From assembly GCF_000317025.1 (NCBI RefSeq), contig NC_019689.1, forward strand, positions 447,501 to 511,500: DNA of 64,000 nt, read 5' to 3'. Numbering within the stretch: the first letter of the stretch is position 1; each line of letters starts with the position of its first letter. The notes under the pieces were generated by a model. It saw only the letters and a list, made by a program, of their open reading frames with translations. It was not told the origin of the DNA and did not search any database. Position numbers and translations under genes: made by a program. Positions 45,671 through 53,725 of the stretch are shown here, piece by piece. The stretch comes from Pleurocapsa sp. PCC 7327 (GTDB lineage: Bacteria > Cyanobacteriota > Cyanobacteriia > Cyanobacteriales > Microcystaceae).

Positions 45671-46216
45671 CTAGGAAACCCCACGCAGTTTGCGGGTATT
45701 CTCGACTAAGCTTTGAGCGAATTGGTCGAATCGCTGGGAGAGTTTTTCATCTAACAGTTTTCCTTCACCATCGAAGGCTTTCCAAGCTTGTCCGATCGCG
45801 ATTTGTTCTGGTATTACCCAGGCATGAACCCATCTCATAATCGTGCGCATATCGTTGAGTGCGTTACTGTTGGATTGTCCTCCCAAAACGCTAATCAATC
45901 CCGTCATTTTGTCGGATAGCTCCTCAAATCCCATTAAATCGAGTGCATTCTTGAGAACGCCGCTGACGCTGCCGTGATACTCTGGCGTTACTAAAATCAG
46001 TCCGTCTGCTTCCCGAACTGCCTTTTGCAGTTTCTCTACATCTGGATAGCCTGGATACTCGTCCCCGCCGTTGCAAAAGGGAAGAGACATCTCTCTAAGG
46101 TCGAGTATTTCTACTTCTGCACCCAAAGCACGCACTCGCGTTGCTGCTAGATCGAGTGCTTGAGCGCTATAGGATTCAGGACGCAAACTACCGCTGATAC
46201 CGACAATTTTGACCAT
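45671..46216 (-). CDS. NAD(P)H-dependent FMN reductase / quinone reductase
   Basis: A 181-residue flavodoxin-like reductase. The FMN phosphate loop is GISGSLRPESYS, and the second flavin motif is TPEYHGSVSGVLKNALDLM. Relatives reduce quinones, azo compounds, chromate or free flavin, often in defence against oxidative stress; the substrate is not given by sequence. It diverges from the RnfD-like gene at 46513. Confidence 0.9.
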   Translation of the reverse strand: MVKIVGISGSLRPESYSAQALDLAATRVRALGAEVEILDLREMSLPFCNGGDEYPGYPDVEKLQKAVREADGLILVTPEYHGSVSGVLKNALDLMGFEELSDKMTGLISVLGGQSNSNALNDMRTIMRWVHAWVIPEQIAIGQAWKAFDGEGKLLDEKLSQRFDQFAQSLVENTRKLRGVS

Positions 46217-46512
46217 GAGTTCGATCGCTCCAACTGGTACGAGAGTTTTGCTATTAAAATGAAGTCGTTATGACTACATAGAGGCTAACGAATTCGATCG
46301 CGTTCTGTCAAGCTAAATAAAGTAGTGGAAGGTTCGGGAATCCGCCCCTGATAGATTGTGGAAATAAATTAATTGATGAATTTATCAACGAATTTTGACT
46401 GTTGTTGGTCATATCGATCGATAGGAGTCAAAATAGAGAATTCTATGCCTTGTTACAGAAAATGTAACGTTTTAGCCGTATAGGTGTTAAAACAGGCATA
46501 CTAGAGCAGAAG
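46217..46512. promoter_or_regulatory. divergent control region with inverted repeats
   Basis: Holds TTGAT-GAATTT-ATCAA (46373-46388) and GTTACA-GAAAA-TGTAAC (46452-46468), two dyads upstream of the gene at 46513. The first shares its AATTAATTGATGAATT context with a reversed copy near 7527. Both are candidate operators; neither matches the NtcA site pattern. Confidence 0.4.
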
Positions 46513-47412
46513 TTGAGCGATCGCCAAATAATGCTGTTTAAAGATGCACGCGACTATCAAATTCTTTTTCTTTCAGGCTTCCTATTTTTGGGGATTTTTA
46601 CGAGGGACTGGACGCTGCGGTTGGATCTTATCGGCGTGCTTTTCTTGAGTTGCTTACTGACTCAAGGATTTTTGTCCTTAGCGGTTCGCGCGATCAAACA
46701 GTATGTGCCACAATACCATTACGATAGTCAATTTTATCATTTAAAAAATTTACTGTCTATTTCCTCATTGCGGAGTGCAACAATTACTGCTTTGGGATTA
46801 TGTTTGTTGCTGCGAGGAAATCACTGGACGACGATAGCGATCGCGGGATGTTTGGCTATTGCCAGTAAGTTTATTTTTCGCTTTCGAGAAAAGCATTTTT
46901 TCAACCCTGCCAATTTTGGCATTATTGCCACTTTGATTCTGACCAATGATGCCTGGGTTTCTCCCGGACAATGGGGAACGGATTGGTGGTATTTGCTATT
47001 GTTTGCTGGAACGGGAGGAATCATTTTAAAACGAGTAGGGCGGTGGGATACTTCGGCAGCATTTTTATTGACTTATATTGGTTTGGAAGCGATCCGAAAT
47101 TTTTGGCTGGGATGGAGTTTAGATGTTCTGCAACATCAATTAACGAGCGGAAGTTTATTGCTGTTTGCTTTCTTTATGATTACCGATCCTCGTTCCATTC
47201 CTAACGCTACTATTAGCCGCATTATTTGGGCTGTTAGTATTGCCATTTTAACCTTTATTATTCAACATGCTTTCTATCTATCTAATGCTGTCTTTTGGGC
47301 TTTATTTATCCTCTCACCTTTGACGATAATTTTAGATTCAATTTGGTCTGCACATAGATTTTCTTGGCAATCAAACTCGGTCGGTCGTCTAAATCTCGGT
47401 CGAGTTGTTTAG
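46513..47412 (+). CDS. RnfD/NqrB-like membrane protein
   Basis: A 299-residue protein with about eight to nine membrane helices. The motif FREKHFFNPANFGIIATLIL, followed by WVSPGQWGTDWW, matches RnfD/NqrB-type subunits of ion-translocating electron-transport complexes, but no other Rnf or Nqr subunit is nearby. It starts at TTG 46513; an ATG at 46531 is an alternative. A DUF2330 gene follows after 21 bases, so the two are likely one unit. Function as a solitary subunit is unknown. Confidence 0.75.
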   Translation: MSDRQIMLFKDARDYQILFLSGFLFLGIFTRDWTLRLDLIGVLFLSCLLTQGFLSLAVRAIKQYVPQYHYDSQFYHLKNLLSISSLRSATITALGLCLLLRGNHWTTIAIAGCLAIASKFIFRFREKHFFNPANFGIIATLILTNDAWVSPGQWGTDWWYLLLFAGTGGIILKRVGRWDTSAAFLLTYIGLEAIRNFWLGWSLDVLQHQLTSGSLLLFAFFMITDPRSIPNATISRIIWAVSIAILTFIIQHAFYLSNAVFWALFILSPLTIILDSIWSAHRFSWQSNSVGRLNLGRVV

Positions 47413-47433
47413 TAAGTAAAACTAGCAATAAGA

Positions 47434-48759
47434 ATGATCCTAATGAAAATTAAGCGACTATTTATTACATTAATTCTACTTGCGATCGCGGTAATTTCTT
47501 TTCCCGAACCTGCCCGGGCTTTTTGTGGGTTTTATGTTGCTAAAGCGGATGCAAAATTATACAACAAATCCTCTCAAGTAATTATTGCTCGAAATGGCGA
47601 TCGCACCGTTTTAACAATGGCAAATGACTATCAAGGCGAGATCGAAGATTTTGCTTTAGTCGTTCCCGTTCCCGTTATTTTAACTCAAGAACAAGTGCAA
47701 GTTGGCAACTCCAAAATTATCGAGCGATTGGATGCATTTAGCGCACCGCGATTAGTAGAATATTTCGATTCCGATCCTTGTGGAATTAACGTTCGACCAG
47801 AAGATATGTTATATCGAACGCGAGGAGAGACAGTAGCAGTTCCTCAAAGCAGAGAAAAAACCGATAATGCTTTAGGTGTAACGGTAGAACAACAATTTAC
47901 TGTTGGCGAATACGACATTGTCATTCTTAGCGCTAAAGAATCAAATGGGCTAGAAACTTGGTTAAAGCAAAATGGCTATAAAATTCCTAGCGCTGCGAGT
48001 CAATTATTAAGTCCTTACATCCGAGGGGGACTGAAATTTTTTGTCGCTAAAGTCAATTTACAAGAATATGCTAATACAGGATTTAAATCGCTACGTCCCC
48101 TAATGATGGCTTATGAATCTCCCAAATTTATGTTGCCGATTCGTCTGGGAATGATAAATGCCAAAGACGAACAAGATTTAATTGTTTACTTACTTTCACC
48201 CAAGGGGCAAATTGAATTAACTAATTATCGAACTATCAAAATTCCGTCAGATATAGAAGTTCCTGAATTTATCGCACAAGAATTTAAGAATTTCTATCAG
48301 GCAATGTTTAAAAAATCTCACGAACGGGCAGGAAAAAAAATAGCTTTTCTTGAATATACTTGGGATACGAACAACTGCGATCCCTGTTCGGCTCAACCTT
48401 TAAATTCAGAAGAATTAAAACAAGCAGGAGTTTTTTGGTTGAATTCCGATCGCTTACCTAATGTATTTATTACTCGACTGCGCGTCCGTTATGCTCGCGA
48501 TAAATTTCCAGAAGATTTACAGTTTCAAGAAACAGCCAATCATCAATTATTTCAAGGACGTTATATTATTCATCACCCCTATCGAGAAGAAGCTAACTGC
48601 GATGCAGCGAAAGACTACTATCAATCAGTAAAAAAACGACAAGAAAAAGAAGCGCAAACATTAGTTCAGTTGACGGGATGGAATATTAACGAAATTCTTA
48701 AAAAGATAAATTTTGTAGAGGCCAAACAAAATGCTTGGTGGAACAGTATCTGGCGTTAA
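47434..48759 (+). CDS. DUF2330 exported protein
   Basis: A 441-residue protein with a signal peptide (RLFITLILLAIAVISF ... ARA, cut before FCGFYVAKAD). The mature part carries the DUF2330 pattern: FCGFYVAKADAKLYNKSSQV near the start and DFALVVPVPVIL. It has several cysteines (around DSDPCG and CDPCSA). The protein should be outside the cytoplasmic membrane. ATG 47434 and 47443 are both possible. Its tight pairing with an RnfD-like membrane protein suggests they work together in a membrane redox or assembly step. Confidence 0.82.
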   Translation: MILMKIKRLFITLILLAIAVISFPEPARAFCGFYVAKADAKLYNKSSQVIIARNGDRTVLTMANDYQGEIEDFALVVPVPVILTQEQVQVGNSKIIERLDAFSAPRLVEYFDSDPCGINVRPEDMLYRTRGETVAVPQSREKTDNALGVTVEQQFTVGEYDIVILSAKESNGLETWLKQNGYKIPSAASQLLSPYIRGGLKFFVAKVNLQEYANTGFKSLRPLMMAYESPKFMLPIRLGMINAKDEQDLIVYLLSPKGQIELTNYRTIKIPSDIEVPEFIAQEFKNFYQAMFKKSHERAGKKIAFLEYTWDTNNCDPCSAQPLNSEELKQAGVFWLNSDRLPNVFITRLRVRYARDKFPEDLQFQETANHQLFQGRYIIHHPYREEANCDAAKDYYQSVKKRQEKEAQTLVQLTGWNINEILKKINFVEAKQNAWWNSIWR

Positions 48760-48780
48760 ATCAGCGATCGCGAATAGTTG

Positions 48781-49431
48781 CTAACTGGTTTGATGTTTAG
48801 AATTGGCGTTATCGACGTTATCTCCATCTTCAAGAGAAGCAAATTTCTCTTCTAGGCTATCTGTCACTGAAGCGCTCGTTAATTGCGATCGCGCTTCGAG
48901 TTCGAGAATTTTAGTCTCTATCTGCTCGAAAACGCTCACAGAACTTGCACTATTAAGATTACTTGTTATCTCGTGAATTTTTTGAGTTGCCATAGCCGAG
49001 CGCAAACGAGCAATATAAAGATTTTTCTTAGCTTTAGCTTCGGTGTATTTATGTTCTAGAGTCCGCAAATCTTTTTTAAGCTTGCCGATTACTTCACCTT
49101 GCTCCTCTAGCTGAGCTTGTAAAGATTGGGCTTGCTTTTGATAGGATTGGCGCTGAAGCAGCGCTTCTTTTGCCAAGGCTTCGTTTCCTTTTTCCAAAGC
49201 GATTTGAGCGCGTTCGTACCATTTCTGGCTCGCCTGTTGATAATTAGCGATATATCGTTCTGTGCTTTTTTGCGTCGCGATCGCTTCTGCTAGCGCCCGT
49301 CGCATTTCAATCAACTTTTGTTCCATATCCATAACAGCCTTCTCCAGAATTTTTTCTGGATCTTCAGCTTCATTTACCAGGCTGTTCATCTGTGCGCGAA
49401 GCACTCGTCCCATACGCTCCAGCCAGCCCAT
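48781..49431 (-). CDS. pspA: PspA/IM30-family membrane-associated protein
   Basis: A 216-residue, almost entirely helical protein starting MGWLERMGRVLRAQMNSLVNEAEDPEKIL, the PspA/Vipp1 opening that binds membranes as an amphipathic helix. Long coiled-coil segments follow. Its length is near that of PspA (about 222) and it lacks the longer C-terminal extension of typical Vipp1, although a short acidic tail is present. Cyanobacteria often have both genes; this looks like the PspA paralogue. It maintains membrane integrity under stress. Confidence 0.92.
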   Translation of the reverse strand: MGWLERMGRVLRAQMNSLVNEAEDPEKILEKAVMDMEQKLIEMRRALAEAIATQKSTERYIANYQQASQKWYERAQIALEKGNEALAKEALLQRQSYQKQAQSLQAQLEEQGEVIGKLKKDLRTLEHKYTEAKAKKNLYIARLRSAMATQKIHEITSNLNSASSVSVFEQIETKILELEARSQLTSASVTDSLEEKFASLEDGDNVDNANSKHQTS

Positions 49432-49480
49432 AACTCTACTCCGCTAACAGGATTAGTTTAAAGCAATCGCTAAGCTTATC

Positions 49481-50167
49481 CTATCGCAAACTGTTACTTC
49501 TTATCTCCACCGAACCATCATTATTCATCTCTACTAAAGGTCTACCTTTATTTGACGGAGATGCATCGATCGTGGATGGTTGTGGATTGTTAGTAGTTAG
49601 TGGTTGGTTGCTAATAGCTGGTTGCTGGCTGCTGGCTACTGACCCGCCATTTGTCGAATTGAGAATTTGCTCTTTTTGTTGTTGCTGAAAATACCGTATT
49701 AACCCGTCAGGATTAAGTTGATTTTGTTTGGCGATCCCTTCGAGACGCGTTTTTTGATAAAGACTGGGAGTTGGTAAATTTTCAGCCTCTAACCGCCTTT
49801 GCTCTGCGGCATGACGTTGAGAAAATTCTGCCATGGGATCGGCGTTTTGAGGAAGAGTGGGTACTGTTTGAGCTTGTTGGACTGACTGAGTTGAGGAAAT
49901 AACTGGAGGTGGAGGAGTTTGAAGCTGTTGAACGTGAGAGGACGGCTGAGGTGGCTGGCTTGGTAATTGCAGGGAAGCCACTGGCAGAGAAGGCGGTAGG
50001 GTATAAGTTTGAATGGTCTGCTGTGGTTGCACGGAAAGAGGCAGGAGAGCTTGTGTTAGGCTTGGAGTGGGTTTAGCTGCGATCGCTTTTGCTTGAGCGG
50101 GAGGAGTTTGAGAGGAAGCAGTCGGCGTGCTTGACTTGCTAGCAGAATCCGGTTTGACTTGACTCAA
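49481..50167 (-). CDS. Pro/Gln-rich frame, probably the 3' part of a frameshifted gene
   Basis: A 228-codon frame that starts only at a TTG (50167) without a ribosome-binding site. The same frame stays open upstream to about 50326 with coding-like content (TLSTPKNLDLATEKFDRLNVE) but has no ATG, GTG or TTG there, and it overlaps the end of the gene at 50263-50652 in another frame. The product is rich in Pro, Gln, Ser and Thr and has a helical stretch about 115-165 (EFSQRHAAEQRRLEAENL). The simplest reading is one gene broken by a frameshift in 50263-50326. A stretch near its end is made of 7-bp repeats. Confidence 0.55.
   Translation of the reverse strand: MSQVKPDSASKSSTPTASSQTPPAQAKAIAAKPTPSLTQALLPLSVQPQQTIQTYTLPPSLPVASLQLPSQPPQPSSHVQQLQTPPPPVISSTQSVQQAQTVPTLPQNADPMAEFSQRHAAEQRRLEAENLPTPSLYQKTRLEGIAKQNQLNPDGLIRYFQQQQKEQILNSTNGGSVASSQQPAISNQPLTTNNPQPSTIDASPSNKGRPLVEMNNDGSVEIRSNSLR
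49589..49637 (-). repeat. 7-bp tandem repeats inside a coding frame
   Basis: Seven consecutive heptamers (GTTAGTA, GTTAGTG, GTTGGTT, GCTAATA, GCTGGTT, GCTGGCT, GCTGGCT) at 49589-49637, degenerate but in strict 7-base register. Translated, they give the SSQQPAISNQPLTTNN segment of the Pro/Gln-rich frame. Confidence 0.75.
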
Positions 50168-50262
50168 AACCTCTACATTTAAGCGATCGAATTTTTCGGT
50201 CGCTAGATCGAGGTTTTTAGGGGTGGATAATGTCTGTAGCTGTTGTGTGGATGGAGTCGCGG

Positions 50263-50652
50263 TTAAATATCCTGCTCTGCCGTCATCTGGTTTGGACGGC
50301 TCAACTGAGAGAAACTGAGAAGGATATTAGCACTCAGCACCAATAGCATAGAAGCAATTGTCCAGGGAGTCATCATATCATCGAGCCAATTGCGATCGCG
50401 ATCGGGACGTGTCGTTCTTTCTGCTTCTGGAATAGCTTCATAGGATGCGGGAAGGAGTTTGACGACGCGATAAACTTTAACCGATCTTCTCTGAATTGGG
50501 TTTCTTTTGACGTTGACGATACTATTGGATGAGCAACGATCGTTTTCTACAATTTCTGCATCTATCGACTGTACCGAGTCTTCAGATGCAGGTGTAGTAG
50601 ACGAAGTAATTGATGATTTTTCAGGAGAGTTATTTGAATCTGAGCGGTTCAT
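50263..50652 (-). CDS. membrane protein, probably the 5' part of a frameshifted gene
   Basis: A 129-residue frame. ATG 50652 has GGAAG 6 bases upstream and is preferred over 50688. The N-terminal half is polar (Ser, Asn, Glu), then basic, and a single membrane helix lies near the end (PWTIASMLLVLSANILLSFSQ). It stops shortly after the helix at 50263. The frame of 49481-50326 continues directly with a Pro/Thr-rich, coding-like sequence, so the intact protein was probably anchored once and carried a long Pro/Gln-rich tail. Confidence 0.65.
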   Translation of the reverse strand: MNRSDSNNSPEKSSITSSTTPASEDSVQSIDAEIVENDRCSSNSIVNVKRNPIQRRSVKVYRVVKLLPASYEAIPEAERTTRPDRDRNWLDDMMTPWTIASMLLVLSANILLSFSQLSRPNQMTAEQDI

Positions 50653-50872
50653 GGATTTCTTCCATTTTTTTGCAAATCTATTTTGCATTCTATCGGGGGT
50701 TGAAGTTCTTTGGTTCAGTTTATTACAGCTTTAGTATCTAAAAACAGCCGCAATAATAATTCCGTGAGATTACGCATATTTGTCGAACGCAACTGCTAGA
50801 GATCGGTGGAATTACTGAGAAGGACTAAGTCTTGCTAATTTGTTTTCAGGATTTTTGCACTAGGTATTAACT

Positions 50873-51466
50873 ATGTCTTTCGACTCTCTCGATCGCATTC
50901 TTGAAGCGCTTGAAAAACAAGCGGATTGGGAAATTCAGCAACAGTATCGCCACTTGCTGCAATGCTGGGAAACTGTAGTCGATCCTAAAGTTGTCCGACA
51001 AACGCGACCTTTGTATATTGCTCGCAATGTTTTATGGGTAGCGACTTCTAGTTCTGTCTGGGCGCAAAATTTATCTTTTCAGAGGTATTCATTGCTAAAA
51101 AAACTAAATGCGCTGTTATCGGAGCCTTTAACCGATATTCGCTTTTCTACGGCTCAATGGCATAATTCTAAGCGTCTTACTGATTCTGCGCCCAAATCGA
51201 TTAGTCAGGAAAAACATCCTAGCGCGATCGAGATGACCTCCCAACCACCTTTAATAGAGTTACCCAAAGCGGGAAAAACGCCTGAAGCAGCATTTCAAAG
51301 TTGGGCGGCAGTTATTGGAGCGCGATCGCAAAACCTTCCCCTTTGTCCTCGCTGTCAGAGTCCTACTCCGCCCGGAGAACTGGAACGATGGAGTGTCTGT
51401 GCCCACTGCATAGCCAAGCAATGGTCTTCCGAAAGCTCGACTACTTTCAAGAAAAATCTATCTTAA
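50873..51466 (+). CDS. DciA-like (DUF721) protein with C-terminal zinc ribbon
   Basis: A 197-residue protein. The DUF721 domain (about 1-100, CWETVVDPKVVRQTRPLYI, then LWVATSSSVWAQNLSFQR) is that of DciA, a loader or operator of the replicative helicase in bacteria lacking DnaC. The C-terminus has two Cys pairs, CPRC and CAHC, forming a zinc ribbon (about 158-180) seen in cyanobacterial members. The ribosome-binding site is weak. Confidence 0.82.
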   Translation: MSFDSLDRILEALEKQADWEIQQQYRHLLQCWETVVDPKVVRQTRPLYIARNVLWVATSSSVWAQNLSFQRYSLLKKLNALLSEPLTDIRFSTAQWHNSKRLTDSAPKSISQEKHPSAIEMTSQPPLIELPKAGKTPEAAFQSWAAVIGARSQNLPLCPRCQSPTPPGELERWSVCAHCIAKQWSSESSTTFKKNLS

Positions 51467-51830
51467 ATAAGTCTAAAAAAAAATTGAGAAGTTACACTCT
51501 TAAGGTATTTTTTTACTAATCTAAGTAATTTCTATTAAAAATAGCTTAAGTGTTTTTTCTTATTTTTGGTCGATCCCCATTTTTTTATACCGAAAAATAC
51601 TGAATTCGCGTAAACCCATTAGAGTAATAAATTGCTTAGGTTTTTAATTAATTGTATATTTGTATTAATTAATAATTAAAAAAATATAAAGATTAAAAAC
51701 ATGGCGGGGATCGCATAAATCTATACGGAATCGAAGCTTTAACCATTAACCTCCTAGTTTCCTCAAGAAGGAAAATAGAATTAAGGGCGGAGATAAAGCT
51801 CTATCAAAGGCTATCGTTTGAAACAAACTT
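51467..51830. other. gene-free AT-rich stretch
   Basis: Long AT-rich spacer. CGATCCCC (51571-51578) and GGGGATCG (51706-51713) are inverted repeats 127 bases apart; the related TGGGGATCGAC occurs again at 55534-55545. No gene is seen. It holds the promoter of the gene at 51831. Confidence 0.45.
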
Positions 51831-52112
51831 ATGAAAACAGCCAATTTCTTAACTTCTTCGTGTCGTTACTGCCGTTACTATCATCCAGAAGGGCGTAGAG
51901 GGGGCATGTGCCAGCAACTGGGAGTTCCCGTACAGGCTGGCTGGAAGGCTTGCGCTTTAGCAGCCCGACCGTTTAGTGCTCCTTGGGAAAGTCTCGAAGA
52001 AGTCGTTCATTTAGAAAATTCTTTGACGTTGAAACATCCGGCTGAATGCACTTCGGTTATTACTTCAAGTACGACACCCGATCTCGAATCAAAACAACCT
52101 GCAACAGTTTAA
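51831..52112 (+). CDS. small Cys-rich conserved-type protein
   Basis: A 93-residue protein with a Cys-rich N-terminal half (SSCRYCRYYHPEGRRGGMCQ, then AGWKACALAARPF) that could bind one zinc or an iron-sulfur centre, and an unstructured Ser/Thr tail. The sequence style is familiar from cyanobacterial conserved hypotheticals, but no function is known to me. The ribosome-binding site is weak. A terminator follows at 52185. Confidence 0.75.
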   Translation: MKTANFLTSSCRYCRYYHPEGRRGGMCQQLGVPVQAGWKACALAARPFSAPWESLEEVVHLENSLTLKHPAECTSVITSSTTPDLESKQPATV

Positions 52113-52184
52113 GCAACTATTTTCCCTAACTTGACAAGATATCTATTGAGTTTTCAAATCTTCTATAAAAATTTAGCGCTTGCG

Positions 52185-52214
52185 ATCGCACCTTATTTTC
52201 AACCGAGGTGCGAT
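52185..52214 (+). terminator. Rho-independent-type terminator
   Basis: ATCGCACCT (52185-52193) and AGGTGCGAT (52206-52214) form a 9-bp stem with a 12-base loop, followed by a T-rich stretch. The first arm overlaps a HIP1 octamer. It ends the message of the Cys-rich gene. Confidence 0.75.
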
Positions 52215-52242
52215 TTTAGTTTTTGTCATTTATCCTTTATCC

Positions 52243-52335
52243 TTTGTCATTTGTCATTTGTCATTTGTCATTTGTTAGTGGTTAGTGGTTAGTCGTTAAT
52301 TGTCTTCCAGTCTCCCCATCCCCCAGTCTCAGAAG
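52243..52335 (+). repeat. eight 7-bp tandem repeats followed by a C/T-rich block
   Basis: TTTGTCA four times, then TTTGTTA, GTGGTTA twice and GTCGTTA fill 52243-52298 without a gap. ATTGTCTTCCAGTCTCCCC and CCCAGTCTCAGAAG follow to 52335. It lies immediately downstream of menB and matches, in reverse, the block between fabH and fabD. Confidence 0.9.
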
Positions 52336-52347
52336 TCCTCTTATCCC

Positions 52348-53181
52348 TCAAGGTAGCCAAGGGTATTTGCGAAAATCGGGCGAGCGTTTTTCGAGAAAAG
52401 CTTGTTTTCCCTCTGCGCCTTCTTCGGTCATGTAATAGAGTAGCGTTGCATTGCCAGCCAATTCTTGCAACCCAACTTGACCGTCGCAATCGGCATTAAA
52501 AGCAGCTTTGAGACAACGAATCGCGATGGGACTTTTCTCTAGAATCTCATTTGCCCATTGAATACCTTCTGCCTCTAATTGCTCGACTGGGACGACACAA
52601 TTCACCAAACCCATATCTAAAGCTTGAGCTGCCGTATACTGACGACAGAGAAACCAAATTTCTCTAGCTTTTTTTTGTCCGACGATGCGAGCGAGATAGC
52701 TAGCCCCAAATCCACCGTCAAAACTGCCAACTTTAGGACCAGTTTGTCCAAAAATGGCATTATCAGCGGCTATGGTTAAGTCGCAAACCAAATGTAAAAC
52801 GTGACCGCCACCAATTGCATATCCAGCAACCAGGGCGATTACAACTTTGGGAATAGAACGAATCAGGCGTTGCAAATCGAGGACGTTTAAGCGAGGCACG
52901 CCATCGTCATCGAGATAGCCTGCCTCTCCCCTGACGCTTTGATCTCCGCCAGAACAAAAGGCATATTTGCCGTCGGTGTGGGGTCCTGCCCCCGTTAGCA
53001 AGATAACGCCAATGTGACGATCTTCGCGGGCATCGCAAAAGGCATCGTAGAGTTCAAAAACGGTTTTGGGGCGAAAGGCATTGCGTTTGTGAGGACGATT
53101 AATAGTAATTTTCGCAATGCCTTCAAACTTGTGATACAGAATATCTTCGTAGGTTTTAGCAGTTTGCCATTCAACTTGCAT
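52348..53181 (-). CDS. menB: 1,4-dihydroxy-2-naphthoyl-CoA synthase
   Basis: A 277-residue crotonase-fold enzyme that closes the naphthoquinone ring in phylloquinone (photosystem I cofactor) synthesis. Typical blocks are [17 protein letters not shown], the oxyanion-hole region [35 protein letters not shown] and the C-terminal EKRSPDF. The start ATG at 53181 fits the family. No other men gene is in the window. A 7-bp repeat block lies just after the stop. Confidence 0.96.
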   Translation of the reverse strand: MQVEWQTAKTYEDILYHKFEGIAKITINRPHKRNAFRPKTVFELYDAFCDAREDRHIGVILLTGAGPHTDGKYAFCSGGDQSVRGEAGYLDDDGVPRLNVLDLQRLIRSIPKVVIALVAGYAIGGGHVLHLVCDLTIAADNAIFGQTGPKVGSFDGGFGASYLARIVGQKKAREIWFLCRQYTAAQALDMGLVNCVVPVEQLEAEGIQWANEILEKSPIAIRCLKAAFNADCDGQVGLQELAGNATLLYYMTEEGAEGKQAFLEKRSPDFRKYPWLP

Positions 53182-53310
53182 AAGAGGCGGTCATTTCTAT
53201 CGCTTTGGCAATCTTACCGCAAAGCGCGATCCGCTTAACATTTGCCTCAATTGCTAAAGAAAAAAATTCTGCACTCGATCGCAAGTTTTGAACTGAAAAC
53301 TGCTGTAAGA

Positions 53311-53560
53311 CCATTTCTAAAAAAGAACGCTACAGATGCTCGAGGAAAAAGTCTTACACCCAGAGCCGATCACTAATTGATAATTCGCAATTGATAATTC
53401 GCCATTCGCCATTAAAATCTAAAAACATTGAATTTCTAGCTAGAATCCATCTCTATTTCCCAATTGCGAATTGATAATTGCCAATTACAAATTGCTATAA
53501 GATGTTTCGCTTTGCGATCGCGACGCTCAACATGACATTCTATACTTTTGAGACAACCTG
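53311..53560 (+). repeat. 250-bp dispersed repeat (copy 2)
   Basis: Begins CCATTTCTAAAAAAGAACGC, runs through AATTCGCAATTGATAATTCG-type units and CTAGCTAGAATCC, and ends TTTTGAGACAACCTG. It matches 58829-59074 over most of its length and 14617-14701 at its start. Compared with the copy at 58829 it lacks the palindromic unit after CAACATGAC. The spacer 53182-53725 holds no gene. Confidence 0.88.
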
Positions 53561-53602
53561 TAAGGAGTAACATTACAGAAATCATTATATTTCGTTAGAC
53601 TT

Positions 53603-53653
53603 GACGAAGTACAAGCAGGCTCCGCCGTCTCACGGCGGAGTACCTTGCACTCG
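53603..53653 (+). repeat. 50-bp palindromic dispersed element (copy 2)
   Basis: Starts GACGAAGTAC and ends TTGCACTCG. The centre is a perfect hairpin: CTCCGCCG (53620-53627), loop TCTCA, CGGCGGAG (53633-53640). Related units are at 13800-13851 (inverted) and 59001-59050. Confidence 0.88.
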
Positions 53654-53725
53654 ATTACACTTTTTTGCTAGCTTTTAAATCCCAAGAAACTAAACTTTAG
53701 TTTCTAATTTAATTATGAAGAAATT

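Noticed and set aside
46452-46468. GTTACA-GAAAA-TGTAAC as an NtcA site
   Set aside because: NtcA sites follow GTA-N8-TAC; this dyad does not fit that spacing or core.
46513-47412. A complete Rnf or Nqr complex locus
   Set aside because: Only one RnfD/NqrB-like subunit is present in the window.
50263-50326. Programmed -1 frameshift
   Set aside because: No X-XXY-YYZ slippery heptamer in the required phase and no downstream structure evident; a mutation is simpler.
52243-52298. 7-bp tandem array as iterons of a replication origin
   Set aside because: No dnaA boxes, rep gene or other origin features nearby; the same heptamers occur at several unrelated sites.
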